Source: a virus | Virus record (IMG/VR): IMGVR_UViG_3300003267_000287 | Location: 1-64,000 of that record | Reading direction: 5' to 3' (one strand) | Length of the DNA stretch: 64,000 nucleotides | Part shown: positions 24,032 to 31,436 of the stretch, in pieces | Numbering within the stretch: position 1 is the stretch's first letter | How the letters are laid out: every line of letters starts with the position of its first letter | Notes under the pieces: generated by a model | What the model was told of the DNA's origin: nothing | Databases searched by the model: none | Seen by the model: only the letters and a program-made list of their open reading frames with translations | Position numbers and translations under genes: made by a program

Positions 24032-24653
24032 GGCCCATCACCATCTCGTCCCAGTAGCCCATCGGGAAGATCACCCGCTCCCAGATCTGGAAGTTGTTGT
24101 CGTGGAACCAGTTGGCCCAGTCGGTCTTCGTGTAGCTCCAGACGTGGCCCGGCTCGTACGGGGGATCGGGTTCGTTCAGGGGGTGGCCGATCAGGGCCCA
24201 GTCGGCATGGGGCATCCAGCGCCTCGTGAGCGTGATCGGGTCGTGGACGTGCTCCAAGAACTCAGTCATCACGAGCAGGTCGCAGTCGATCGGCTCGAGC
24301 TCTTCCACCGGGCTGATGATCGTCTTCATGTTTGGGTAGCGCTTGGCGATCTTCTCAGCCGCGATCGGAACGACATCGACCCCGATCACTTCGATCCGGC
24401 TGGTGTTGATCAGACCGCGGGGTGTGACGTACGTCTCGCCGTCGCTGTACGGGCCGCTGACGTCACCGGCGCCACAGCCGAGCTCGACGATCCTGACGTT
24501 CTTGGCGTGGAGGTCCTTGATCAGGATCTTCTCGATGAACATCCGGGCCAGATCGACCCGGCCGGGCTGGCCGACATCGAACTCGGGGGCGTCGTTGCGG
24601 TTCGTGTGGTAGCCGAGCTGCTGCTCGAGCGTGCGGTTCCCGCGCCGTTCCAT
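24012..24653 (-). CDS. Class I SAM-dependent methyltransferase (213 aa)
   Basis: ATG 24653 directly follows the upstream stop. Motif I is VRIVELGCGAGD (about 53-64), then IEVIGVDVVP, DLLVMTEFLEHVHDP (post-I/motif II) and WALIGHPLNEP. The pattern fits small-molecule or sugar methyltransferases more than DNA methylases: no DPPY or PCQ motif is seen. The substrate is unknown. It overlaps the nuclease gene by 20 bases, so it is made together with it. Confidence 0.8.
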   Translation of the reverse strand: MERRGNRTLEQQLGYHTNRNDAPEFDVGQPGRVDLARMFIEKILIKDLHAKNVRIVELGCGAGDVSGPYSDGETYVTPRGLINTSRIEVIGVDVVPIAAEKIAKRYPNMKTIISPVEELEPIDCDLLVMTEFLEHVHDPITLTRRWMPHADWALIGHPLNEPDPPYEPGHVWSYTKTDWANWFHDNNFQIWERVIFPMGYWDEMVMGHGSRRG

Positions 24654-24968
24654 CTAGCCCTCCAGGTCGTGACGAAGGCCCGGATGCCGCGACGAGCGAC
24701 GAGTTCCTCGCGGCGAATTGGAAATGGACCCTACGCGCGCGCGCATCGCTGCACGCACGGTAGGGTCCGCAGGTTCGACGAGCGCAAGAAGTTGCGCAAG
24801 CCGTCGTCGTCCAATGTTGTGGACGACCTTGGTGGACCAGAGCGACCGCGGATTGTCGGCCGCGAGACGCTCGACCAAGCGCCGACTGACGTACGGACCG
24901 TCCAGCAGGAGCCTGACCAAGAGGACAAGCTCCCGCTGGCTGTGCGCGTCAAGTCGGGCACGGGTCAC
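24654..24968 (-). CDS. Small basic hypothetical protein (104 aa)
   Basis: GTG 24968 is the best start; the frame upstream is shadow-like. The product (M)TRARLDAHSQRELVLLVRLL ... VSRRLVERLAADNP ... IGRRRLAQLLALVEPADP is helical and very basic, perhaps a DNA-binding winged helix or HTH. It ends immediately before the methyltransferase ATG. Not recognised. Confidence 0.5.
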   Translation of the reverse strand: MTRARLDAHSQRELVLLVRLLLDGPYVSRRLVERLAADNPRSLWSTKVVHNIGRRRLAQLLALVEPADPTVRAAMRARVGSISNSPRGTRRSSRHPGLRHDLEG

Positions 24969-24993
24969 ATGGGTGATGGTACCACGCTGAGGA

Positions 24994-25413
24994 TCACCTG
25001 AGCCCCAGTTCTCGGGTGACCGTGTCGTACTTGTCGGTGGTGTGGAGGACGTTGTCCTCGTCCTTGGTGAGGTACTCCGCTGAGAGGAACGTCTGGATCC
25101 GCTCTCGGCCGATCTGGAGACGACCGGCGTCGATCGGATCGTAGGCGTTCGACCTCTTGTACCCCCGCGGCCGCAAGGCAACCGGGTTGTTCTCCCTGTA
25201 CAGCGCTCGCTGGCTTTCCCGGCGCCGCTCCGTTCGTCGGATGGCGGCTCCCGGTGGGACCCGCCGTCCGAGCTCCGTCTTCAGCTCCAGATACGAGATG
25301 GACGAGCGACCGTGCAGGATCTCGACAAGCGTCGGGAGATGCCTCGAGCGTGGGGCGAATCCATCAGGGATCCGTCGGCCTCGGCGATCGACCCTCTCGG
25401 TCGTCGTGGTCAT
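24994..25413 (-). CDS. Hypothetical basic protein (139 aa)
   Basis: ATG 25413 in an ATGA overlap with the ParB-like gene. It begins MTTTTERVDRRGRRIPDGFA, then a segment (LPTLVEILHGRSSISYLELK) that may be a small winged helix, an Arg-rich middle, and AYDPIDAGRLQIGRERIQTF. The family is unknown. Its basic composition and coupling to a ParB-like gene suggest nucleic acid binding. Confidence 0.6.
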   Translation of the reverse strand: MTTTTERVDRRGRRIPDGFAPRSRHLPTLVEILHGRSSISYLELKTELGRRVPPGAAIRRTERRRESQRALYRENNPVALRPRGYKRSNAYDPIDAGRLQIGRERIQTFLSAEYLTKDEDNVLHTTDKYDTVTRELGLR

Positions 25414-26357
25414 GCCAGCGCCGCCTCCATCGCCTCCAGCCGAGACTTGGCAGCCCGGAGCCGATCGAGCAGCGCCGTGCGCTCGTCGTCACCGAACAGC
25501 GTGCGGTCGACGTCGGCCGGATCGAGTGACTCGGCGTAGGCGATCGCTCGGTTCAGTCGGAGCATCGAACGAGGCACCGATCGACCCCCGACCGTCAGCT
25601 TGATCCGGGCAGCGTAGCGCTCCCGGGCCTCGTCGACGAGGGCCATCTGGGCCGACTCGCTCGGCGCGTCGTTGATCTTGGTGATCAGATCCGACAGGTC
25701 ACCCTGCGAGATCTTCGCCAGGATCGTCAGCTCAGCGAGCGCCTTGAACACGACGTCGCTGCGGACGTTGTCGAGGCGCGACCGGTTCGTCCGGTTGAGC
25801 TCCGTTCGGCGCTCGACCTCGAGGAGGGCGAGGCGTCGATCGGTTCGGGCGATCGAGAGCTCGTAGCGGAGCTCCTGCCGGGGCACGTTGAGCATCCGGG
25901 CCGCGTCGTTCTGGCTGACACCGGCGGTGTCAACGAGATAGACGGCGTGCGCCTTGCGCTCTTCGGGCGTGGTCGGCATCCCGTGGCGGGTGTTCGCGTC
26001 GAACGTGAGGATGCTCAGCTGACGGTCCGACGCGCCCTTGACGACGTATGCCGAGATCGTTTCCTTCCCGGCGACCCGGGAGGCAGCGTAACGGTGGTTT
26101 CCATCGAGGATGAGGAACCCACCGGGGCCCTTGGCGACGACGATCGGCGGGAACTTCGCCCCGCCCTGCATGGCCTCGGCGTAGGTGCCGACGAGATGCT
26201 CGTCGAGCGCCTGGAAGCGGGCCTGATTGCGGAGCGAGCGAGCCTCGTTGATGTCAGCGAGGTCGATCGTCTGGAGCTCGAACTCGGCGCCGTGGCTGGA
26301 CAGCCACGCCTCGGTCTCGGCGCTCGTCGTGTTGGGCTTGGTGGCAGTAGCGGTCAT
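25410..26357 (-). CDS. ParB/sulfiredoxin-domain protein (315 aa)
   Basis: ATG 26357 (ATGA overlap, GGAGAG upstream). The ParB N-terminal core is clear: FPPIVVAKGPGGFLILDGNH with DGNHRYAASRVAG near residues 85-97, then an HTH-like VSQNDAARMLNVPRQELRYE (about 147-166) and a long helical C-terminus. ParB-like domains bind CTP and specific DNA, or act as nucleases; in phages they are often regulators. No ParA partner is visible. This is one of two ParB-like proteins in the window. Confidence 0.82.
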   Translation of the reverse strand: MTATATKPNTTSAETEAWLSSHGAEFELQTIDLADINEARSLRNQARFQALDEHLVGTYAEAMQGGAKFPPIVVAKGPGGFLILDGNHRYAASRVAGKETISAYVVKGASDRQLSILTFDANTRHGMPTTPEERKAHAVYLVDTAGVSQNDAARMLNVPRQELRYELSIARTDRRLALLEVERRTELNRTNRSRLDNVRSDVVFKALAELTILAKISQGDLSDLITKINDAPSESAQMALVDEARERYAARIKLTVGGRSVPRSMLRLNRAIAYAESLDPADVDRTLFGDDERTALLDRLRAAKSRLEAMEAALA

Positions 26358-26965
26358 AGTGACTCTCCGTGCGGGGCTGACTTCGCTCGGTACTCGAGGA
26401 AGTCGATGAGTGGAAGGACGGCGACAACGCCGACCAGATCCGGCCGATCGGCCGGAATGTCGATCTCGGACTCGAACGCGTCGAGCGCCTTGTGCGGATC
26501 GAACTTGATGCCGAGACCATCGGCGATCTCGCGCAGCTTCTCGAGCCGCTCGCCCATCGCCGCCCGGTCGGGACCGAGCGCTCGTGCCTCAGCGACGAGC
26601 TTGCGTGCTCGCTCGATCTCTGGCGTCCCATCGACGACACGCTTGGTCTTCGGCTCGTACTGTGGGAGGGCGCGGGTCGTCAGGTAGTCCAGGGTCCGCC
26701 GTAGCGCCTCGTCGTGCGGGACCAGCAGCGTCCAGAGACTCCGTCGTCCGAACCTCCCATTTGGGTCGAACAGGACGATGGTGCGGCTCAGGACACCGAT
26801 GGACTCCCACAGTCGGGCGAGTCGAGTTGAGGTGGAGTTCGGGACCGGCAGCGTCTCTGCATTGAACGAGAACTCCTCTCCGACCTGGTGCTCGGAGTAC
26901 AGAAACGCTAGCGCCTTGGTCGCGTGCTCCTTGTTCTTGTTGAAGTTATCTTGGGTGACTGCCAT
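26354..26965 (-). CDS. Hypothetical protein (203 aa), coupled to the ParB-like gene
   Basis: ATG 26965 with GGAG upstream. It starts MAVTQDNFNKNKEHATKALA. The first 100 residues (FSFNAETLPVPNSTSTRLAR, IGVLSRTIVLFDPNGRFGRR) could be a winged-helix domain, followed by charged helices (ERARKLVAEARALGPDRAAM). No known family. The ATGA junction suggests a partner or regulator for the ParB-like protein. Confidence 0.6.
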   Translation of the reverse strand: MAVTQDNFNKNKEHATKALAFLYSEHQVGEEFSFNAETLPVPNSTSTRLARLWESIGVLSRTIVLFDPNGRFGRRSLWTLLVPHDEALRRTLDYLTTRALPQYEPKTKRVVDGTPEIERARKLVAEARALGPDRAAMGERLEKLREIADGLGIKFDPHKALDAFESEIDIPADRPDLVGVVAVLPLIDFLEYRAKSAPHGESL

Positions 26966-26971
26966 ATAGTT

Positions 26972-27457
26972 TCAGCTCCTGCTTGCCCAGCGCCTCGCGG
27001 GTGGTGTGACCTCATCCCCATGTGAAATCAGCCAGCGCGCAACGAGTCTGGACTCCAGCGTCATCTTTCGGGTAAACCGGACGTGAAAGATCTCTAGGGC
27101 CGTCCGCGAAGCCCAGCTGTTCTCGGCGTAGATCTGCATGGCTCGACTCAGTGAGTCGAAATGGAGGATCCGGTCTCGAGCGACGAGTCGCAGGAAGTTC
27201 CGGAGTCCGTGACGAGTCACGCGCCGGGGTGTCCAGTGGACGGTGCCCCGAGCGACGACTCCCTTCTCGTGCTCCTCAATCCCGTAGCCGCAACCCTCCT
27301 CGGGGCCCGGGCAGAACCGGGCCCCAATGGCGGCGGCAACGTCGGCGTAGGACCGCACGTAGCCTCCATGGATGAGCCAGTACTGACGGATCTGTGTCAG
27401 CCAGTCCTGACGGTGATCAACGAGACGGAGTCCGGGTGAACGGAGCATGTCCGACAC
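26972..27457 (-). CDS. Hypothetical protein (161 aa)
   Basis: GTG 27457 or ATG 27448 both lie inside the 3' end of the RadC-like gene, and neither has a strong ribosome site. The product has an aromatic N-terminus (QDWLTQIRQYWLIHGGYVRS), a CPGPEEGCGYG segment that could bind metal, and a helical C-terminus. A wHTH-like fold is possible. Function unknown. Confidence 0.5.
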   Translation of the reverse strand: MSDMLRSPGLRLVDHRQDWLTQIRQYWLIHGGYVRSYADVAAAIGARFCPGPEEGCGYGIEEHEKGVVARGTVHWTPRRVTRHGLRNFLRLVARDRILHFDSLSRAMQIYAENSWASRTALEIFHVRFTRKMTLESRLVARWLISHGDEVTPPARRWASRS

Positions 27458-27911
27458 TCGTCGCCATCTCAGTCAGTTCCTTGGACGGGACAATCAGCCC
27501 GTTCTGTAGGAACGAATAGGTAGTAGCCCCCTCGGCCACGATCAGGCTGTCCTCGAAGAACAGTCCGGCGGCGTTCGCCGCGTCCATGACCTTGTGGACC
27601 ATGTCCACGTCGTACATCGTTGGCTGGGCATCACCCGACGGGTGGTTGTGGGCGATCTGGAAACGATCAGCTCCTGACAACAGGACCGCAGTCAACAGCG
27701 CAGGGATCGGAACCGCTACCTCGTGGTAGCCACCGACGGCGACCTCGGTCACCGTTCGGATTTGCTCGATCCCGTCATAGGCAACGGCCCACAGCCGTTC
27801 CTGGTTGGAGTCGGTCAGGCCCCACTCTCGGAAGAGACAGTCAAGATCCGCAGCAGTGGGCATCTCCTTCTCGATGCGCAATTGCACGCTGGCAAAGCGA
27901 TCGACGTTCAT
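27417..27911 (-). CDS. RadC-like JAB-domain protein (164 aa)
   Basis: ATG 27911 follows GGAG with 6-base spacing, better than the ATG four codons upstream. The JAB/JAMM metalloprotease-type motif is RFQIAHNHPSGDAQPT followed by Asp, with an upstream strand and Glu (RTVTEVAVGG). This is the pattern of RadC/YeeS proteins, found in phages and anti-restriction regions. The biochemical activity of RadC proteins remains unsettled. It lacks the N-terminal HhH part of full-length RadC, which suits a short phage version. Confidence 0.8.
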   Translation of the reverse strand: MNVDRFASVQLRIEKEMPTAADLDCLFREWGLTDSNQERLWAVAYDGIEQIRTVTEVAVGGYHEVAVPIPALLTAVLLSGADRFQIAHNHPSGDAQPTMYDVDMVHKVMDAANAAGLFFEDSLIVAEGATTYSFLQNGLIVPSKELTEMATSVGHAPFTRTPSR

Positions 27912-27940
27912 CGCAATCTCCATTTGGTACGTGTCGCCTC

Positions 27941-27963
27941 ACCCACGGTCGTCACCCGTGGGT
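27941..27963 (-). terminator. 8-bp hairpin between the ssb and RadC-like genes
   Basis: ACCCACGG (27941-27948) pairs with CCGTGGGT (27956-27963) around a 7-base loop, in one of the few real gaps of the operon, just after the ssb stop. There is no T-run, so a partial terminator or RNA-processing/stability element is most likely. Confidence 0.45.
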
Positions 27964-27974
27964 CCTCAGCGATC

Positions 27975-28352
27975 TCAGAATGAGAGGTCGGCGAGATCCG
28001 TTACGTCCGCCGGAGCCTCGGGTTGGGTCACTAGATCTTCCGGTCGACGATCGAGGAACTCGACCGATCGACACTTAACGATCGTCTTGGAACGCTTGGC
28101 GCCGGTCTTCTTGTCGTCCCACTTCTCGGTGGCGAGCGATCCCGTCACGAGGACCTTGCGGCCCTTACGGGTGTACTCAGCGACCAGCTCGGCGAGCTTC
28201 TCCCATGCGACGCAGTCCAGGTACTCGGTCGTGCGCCGCTCCCCGCTCCCCTCGTTGATGGCGATGGAGAACTGAGTCACGGCCTTCCCGGAGTTCGTGT
28301 ACCGCATCTCGGGATCTCGGGTGAGGTTGCCCGTCGCGATCACAAGGTTCAC
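27975..28352 (-). CDS. ssb: Single-stranded DNA-binding protein
   Basis: GTG 28352 with CAGGAG upstream. OB-fold landmarks: MNLVIATGNLTRDPEMRYT, AVTQFSIAIN, TEYLDCVAWEKLAELVAEY, KGRKVLVTGSL. The acidic tail ends DLADLSF, like the C-terminal tip through which SSBs recruit partners. At 125 residues it has the usual phage length. It coats single-stranded DNA for replication and annealing with ERF. It is the first gene downstream of a good leftward promoter. Confidence 0.95.
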   Translation of the reverse strand: MNLVIATGNLTRDPEMRYTNSGKAVTQFSIAINEGSGERRTTEYLDCVAWEKLAELVAEYTRKGRKVLVTGSLATEKWDDKKTGAKRSKTIVKCRSVEFLDRRPEDLVTQPEAPADVTDLADLSF

Positions 28353-28387
28353 AGGACGCAGGCTCCTGATATGGGTGAGGAGCCACT

Positions 28388-28417
28388 AGTATACACGGGT
28401 TGTCAACACGTGGTCAA
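28388..28417 (-). promoter_or_regulatory. Leftward promoter for ssb
   Basis: Minus strand TTGACC (28417-28412), 18-base spacer, TATACT (28393-28388), a near-consensus -10. The transcription start would be about 35 bases before the ssb GTG. Confidence 0.65.
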
Positions 28418-28437
28418 CACCTGTGGATCACAGGTGT
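28417..28437. promoter_or_regulatory. Palindromic operator candidate ACACCTGT-N5-ACAGGTGT
   Basis: A perfect 8-5-8 inverted repeat abuts the -35 box of the ssb promoter. The same half-site occurs near the promoters at 20040-20069 and 47411-47438. This suggests a shared dimeric regulator. Confidence 0.55.
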
Positions 28438-28640
28438 CGGTCAAGCCGGACGAGGCGTCCATCGCTGTGCTGGAGAACGCCGCCGGGATGGGGGTCTTCG
28501 GCCGGGCAGAACAGGACGCCGCCGATGTCGATCATGGTTCCGAAGCAGAAGGGACACTCGCCGGGCTTGGCGATCCGATCGCTCGGAGGGAGACGATCCA
28601 GCTTCTCGATCGTGATCGGAGCGCCCGCCTTGCGCGCCAT
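28428..28640 (-). CDS. Small zinc-knuckle protein (70 aa)
   Basis: ATG 28640 in a TGATG overlap with the upstream stop. The product MARKAGAPITIEKLDRLPPS contains CPFC followed by FCPAED, a degenerate zinc ribbon. Function unknown. Its end runs into the operator palindrome. Confidence 0.6.
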   Translation of the reverse strand: MARKAGAPITIEKLDRLPPSDRIAKPGECPFCFGTMIDIGGVLFCPAEDPHPGGVLQHSDGRLVRLDRHL

Positions 28641-28963
28641 CAGAAGCACACATCGCACGAACAGTGCGGGTGCTTCCCTGACTCGCACCGGTCGGACGCG
28701 AAGTGAGGTGGCGCCATCTGACCTTGGTACTCGTGGCATAACGAGCACTCGTCGATCTCGGCCTTGCGGAACTCCGCCTTCAGGTGATCGACGTACTCGT
28801 AGAAGCCGTCGATCTTCACGCCGCACGCACAGGTGCGGACAGCCAGGTCTTCATACCCCCAGCCCGGCGGATACTCACGACTGAGCACGTCGTCAGCCAT
28901 GTAGGCGGCGTCCTCGTCGGTCAGCGATGGGATGTGAGCGTCGATGATCTCGAACGGGTTCAT
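28640..28963 (-). CDS. Cys-rich hypothetical protein (107 aa)
   Basis: ATG 28963 overlaps the stop of the small upstream gene (ATGA), which decides this start over one 12 codons upstream. It begins MNPFEIIDAHIPSLTDEDAA and contains TCACGVKIDG, CSLCHEYQ, and a C-terminal HPHCSCDVCF: at least seven Cys and His ligands that probably hold one or two zinc ions. Unknown function. Confidence 0.6.
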   Translation of the reverse strand: MNPFEIIDAHIPSLTDEDAAYMADDVLSREYPPGWGYEDLAVRTCACGVKIDGFYEYVDHLKAEFRKAEIDECSLCHEYQGQMAPPHFASDRCESGKHPHCSCDVCF

Positions 28964-29124
28964 CGGCGTGATCCGTTCAGCTTGCGGTGCTGGTCCCACT
29001 CCGGGATCGTCCCGGCCCAGGCACAGATGCAGACGACTCGATTCTCACTGAACTTGATCGAGTCGATCAGGTGCGGCTTGCTCAGGCCCCGCTTCGGTGG
29101 GTACGTGGGGCGGCTGACAGGCAT
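28960..29124 (-). CDS. Small hypothetical protein (54 aa)
   Basis: ATG 29124 follows AAAGGAGG at ideal spacing. The product MPVSRPTYPPKRGLSKPHLI ends KLNGSRR and contains VCICAWAGTIPEW. The stop overlaps the next start by ATGA. The strong ribosome site and exact junctions support it despite its size. Confidence 0.6.
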   Translation of the reverse strand: MPVSRPTYPPKRGLSKPHLIDSIKFSENRVVCICAWAGTIPEWDQHRKLNGSRR

Positions 29125-29139
29125 TGCGATGCCCTCCTT

Positions 29140-29415
29140 TCATTGAGTCCAGTCGACCTCCGTCTTCTGGGATGATGTGCGAAGTGCCTCGGGCCAACGC
29201 TCGAGGTTGGCCCGGACGTTCGGGGTGATGTCCTTGGCCGGGGCAGCTTCGAGCCGGAACCACAGGATCTGGCCGGTGTTGAGCGCCCGAGTCATCGTCT
29301 CCGAGAGCGCGAACGAGCCCGAGTAAGGGGCCTTCGCGAACACTCTGACGAGCTTGTTGTTGATCGCCGAGCGGTACGTGATTCGGAAGATCCTCGGCGC
29401 GAACCGTTCAGCCAC
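29140..29415 (-). CDS. Hypothetical basic protein (91 aa)
   Basis: GTG 29415 overlaps the upstream stop by 8 bases. The product (M)AERFAPRIFRITYRSAINNK ... LSETMTRALNTGQILWFRLE is basic, mixed alpha/beta and without Cys. No family recognised. Confidence 0.55.
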   Translation of the reverse strand: MAERFAPRIFRITYRSAINNKLVRVFAKAPYSGSFALSETMTRALNTGQILWFRLEAAPAKDITPNVRANLERWPEALRTSSQKTEVDWTQ

Positions 29416-29665
29416 CCGCTTCCTCTAGGGCTTGACGGACAGCGGCGCAGGGCCAATCACCGCCGTCGGTCATGCAGTACCGACCACCGAGTTGAGGGTG
29501 TCCCGGCAGGACCACTACCTCCGACGGCTGGTGGCCGACCCACGTCAGCACTTCGTACCCGTTCCCAACGGGCCGCAGTGATGGACGATCAGCGGTCCGG
29601 GTGGCTTCGATCCCCGGACACGGGCCGTGCATGTCGCACGCGGGACAGTGCAGCGGCTCGTTCAT
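29408..29665 (-). CDS. Small Cys-containing hypothetical protein (85 aa)
   Basis: ATG 29665 in an ATGA overlap. MNEPLHCPACDMHGPCPGIE holds a CxxC plus a third Cys; a fourth and fifth (YCMTDGGDWPC) follow near the end, so a zinc fold is plausible. Unknown role within the coupled small-gene operon. Confidence 0.6.
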   Translation of the reverse strand: MNEPLHCPACDMHGPCPGIEATRTADRPSLRPVGNGYEVLTWVGHQPSEVVVLPGHPQLGGRYCMTDGGDWPCAAVRQALEEAGG

Positions 29666-30111
29666 CGTGGTCCCTCGGAGCCAGTGGACTCGGAGAGACG
29701 GGCGAGGAAGCGGCGACCCCTCGCGACTGCTGTCTCCCACGATGTGTTCGCCTCGACCTTCCCGGCCTCGATCCAAGCGTCGTAGATCACCTGATCGTCG
29801 ATCGAGCTCCTGCCCGCGTTGTCAGGGGTGGCGACGCCGTAGAACGGGCCGGTGAAACCGGTCGGCACGATGATGTCCGGGTGCGCCGCCTTGATCCCGG
29901 CCATCGAGTTCTCGTGCGCTCCGTCGAGGCACCCACAGGCGAGGTACAGCGGTTCGGCTTCCTTGGAGGAAGGAGTGGCGGAGCGGGCGAGCGAGGCGAG
30001 GGCGTTGTCGATGTACTCACGGAGCGGCGTGCCGACCCATTCTCGGATGCGCCGCAGATGGTCCTCCGCCGTCAGCGGTTCACTCCGCAGGTCTACGGGT
30101 TCGTCAGCCAC
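29662..30111 (-). CDS. Hypothetical protein (149 aa)
   Basis: ATG 30111 overlaps the upstream stop by 8 bases. It starts MADEPVDLRSEPLTAEDHLR, with a helical N-terminus, a middle with CGCLDGAHEN, and IIVPTGFTGPFYGVATPDNA. Some parts resemble small enzymes, but I cannot assign a family. Confidence 0.55.
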   Translation of the reverse strand: MADEPVDLRSEPLTAEDHLRRIREWVGTPLREYIDNALASLARSATPSSKEAEPLYLACGCLDGAHENSMAGIKAAHPDIIVPTGFTGPFYGVATPDNAGRSSIDDQVIYDAWIEAGKVEANTSWETAVARGRRFLARLSESTGSEGPR

Positions 30112-30328
30112 TGGTCACCTCCTCGGATGGAGCGAGACGGGCGTAGTCCTTGGCTTGCTGGATGCGCTGGATCAGGTGATCGCCGTTCTCGGCGACCTCC
30201 TCGGGGGTCGTGCCCAGAAAGAGCTCGACCGAGTGGGCCGCGTTCTCGGTGAGGCGAACGCCTCGACCACGCGGGAGCACCTCGATCCGAGTGTCGTCCC
30301 AGACGTGGACCGATACGGTGATGAACAT
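30104..30328 (-). CDS. Small hypothetical protein, first gene after a promoter (74 aa)
   Basis: ATG 30328 with GGAGG at good spacing. The product is MFITVSVHVWDDTRIEVLPR ... NAAHSVELFLGTTPEEVAEN, acidic to neutral and mixed alpha/beta. A promoter lies about 20 bases upstream of this start, so this is the head of the 28.4-30.3 kb gene set. Function unknown. Confidence 0.6.
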   Translation of the reverse strand: MFITVSVHVWDDTRIEVLPRGRGVRLTENAAHSVELFLGTTPEEVAENGDHLIQRIQQAKDYARLAPSEEVTSG

Positions 30329-30349
30329 CGGTGTTCCTCCAGTGTTGCG

Positions 30350-30378
30350 ATGGTACCAGATGAGGGAAGGGTGTGGAA
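30350..30378 (-). promoter_or_regulatory. Leftward promoter candidate TTCCAC-N17-TACCAT
   Basis: Minus strand TTCCAC (30378-30373), 17-base spacer, TACCAT (30355-30350), in the 139-base gap upstream of the 30328 gene. The identical -35/-10 pair and spacing occur on the plus strand at 48591-48619, which supports both. Confidence 0.55.
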
Positions 30379-30467
30379 CCTTCTCCTGCCCCTTTATGCG
30401 TTCCACAGGACCTGCTTCCGACCTCCGAAGAGGCTGACGAGTTTCTCAGGGGCACAGGCCCGACGGA

Positions 30468-31112
30468 TCAGAAGTGCCCGTGTCTCGGGCAGTACGACCC
30501 AGCGGCGTGGAAGACCCCGCCGAACTGCTCGGTGCCCGAGCACTTGTTGCGCTCGGCCTCCTCGCGCTCCTCCTCGGCCTGGCGGGCGAGGCGCTCCCGC
30601 GTCTCGACGAGTGCGTTGTCCCGAGTCGACGGAAGATCCCGCAACTCCTGCTCCATCCTGTCGGGGTCGAACACCCAGCCGTAGCTGTCTTCGTCCCTCG
30701 ACCAGTTGGCCGCGCGGGTGATCTGGATCAACCGCTTGAGGTTGTGCTCGACGACGTCGAACGCTTCGCGGACCTCCTCCTCCTCAGAGTCGGCGTAGTC
30801 GCCGAGGAGGTCGTCGAGATCTTCCACCCCGGTGAACGGCGAGTAGAAGTAGCGGTCCTGCGACTGGGCCGACGTCAGTCGGAGGCCCAGTGCCTCGACG
30901 TCCTCCTTGTTGTCGAGTCGGAACTCGACGATCTCGCCGACCTTTCCGACGTGCTCGCCGTCAGCGTCGATCAGGACGAAGGTGTCCGGCAGCGGTGGTG
31001 CTGCGCTCACGAGCATCGACTCACCGGCTGTCGCCGTGCTGGGTGTGCTTTGGGCGAACAGCGCGTTGATGTCCGCGCTGGTGATCGTGTTGGTGTACTG
31101 ATCGTCACCCAC
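30468..31112 (-). CDS. Acidic hypothetical protein (214 aa)
   Basis: GTG 31112 follows GAGGAGG, overlapping the upstream stop. The product begins (M)GDDQYTNTITSADINALFA. It is strongly acidic in the middle (EDLDDLLGDYADSEEEEVRE), helical towards the end, and finishes with CSGTEQFGGVFHAAGSYCPR, a possible metal site. No family recognised. Such acidic proteins sometimes mimic DNA, but that is speculation here. Confidence 0.6.
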   Translation of the reverse strand: MGDDQYTNTITSADINALFAQSTPSTATAGESMLVSAAPPLPDTFVLIDADGEHVGKVGEIVEFRLDNKEDVEALGLRLTSAQSQDRYFYSPFTGVEDLDDLLGDYADSEEEEVREAFDVVEHNLKRLIQITRAANWSRDEDSYGWVFDPDRMEQELRDLPSTRDNALVETRERLARQAEEEREEAERNKCSGTEQFGGVFHAAGSYCPRHGHF

Positions 31113-31419
31113 GAGCGGCCTCCTCGACCTCGAACTCGTAGGCCCAGATCTCGTCCTGGAGATCGTCGATGAAGATCTCCAGCTCCTGCTTGTCATCACC
31201 CGGCGGCAGCTGGGCGTTGATCGCGTTGAGATCGACGAGGATCTTCTGGGCGAGTTCGTAGTTGTCCGTGTCGACGTAGTCCGGGACCTCGATCTCCTCG
31301 ATCGGCTGACCGACCGCGAGATGCAGGTCCCCGAACCAGCCTCCACTCACGCGCACGAACCGGGGCGCAACCGGGGCGGCGGTCGTCTCAGCGACCGCCG
31401 CCGTATCAACAGCGACCAT
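31105..31419 (-). CDS. Acidic hypothetical protein (104 aa)
   Basis: ATG 31419 with TAGGAGG upstream. It starts MVAVDTAAVAETTAAPVAPR. The C-terminal half is acidic and helical (ELAQKILVDLNAINAQLPPG, QELEIFIDDLQDEIWAYEFE). It is coupled to the next acidic protein; the pair may work together. Unknown. Confidence 0.6.
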   Translation of the reverse strand: MVAVDTAAVAETTAAPVAPRFVRVSGGWFGDLHLAVGQPIEEIEVPDYVDTDNYELAQKILVDLNAINAQLPPGDDKQELEIFIDDLQDEIWAYEFEVEEAARG

Positions 31420-31436
31420 GTGGTCCTCCTAGAGGC

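Noticed and set aside
22820-24229. 469-codon plus-strand open frame over the ERF and nuclease genes
   Set aside because: It overlaps four well-supported minus-strand genes and has a shadow-like composition.
24976-24981. TACCAT on the minus strand before the 24968 gene, possible leaderless promoter
   Set aside because: No -35-like sequence 17 bases upstream and the spacing would leave no leader. Probably chance.
25410-26357. Partition (plasmid-like) system
   Set aside because: ParB-like domain only; no ParA ATPase or centromere repeats visible, and the genome otherwise looks lytic.
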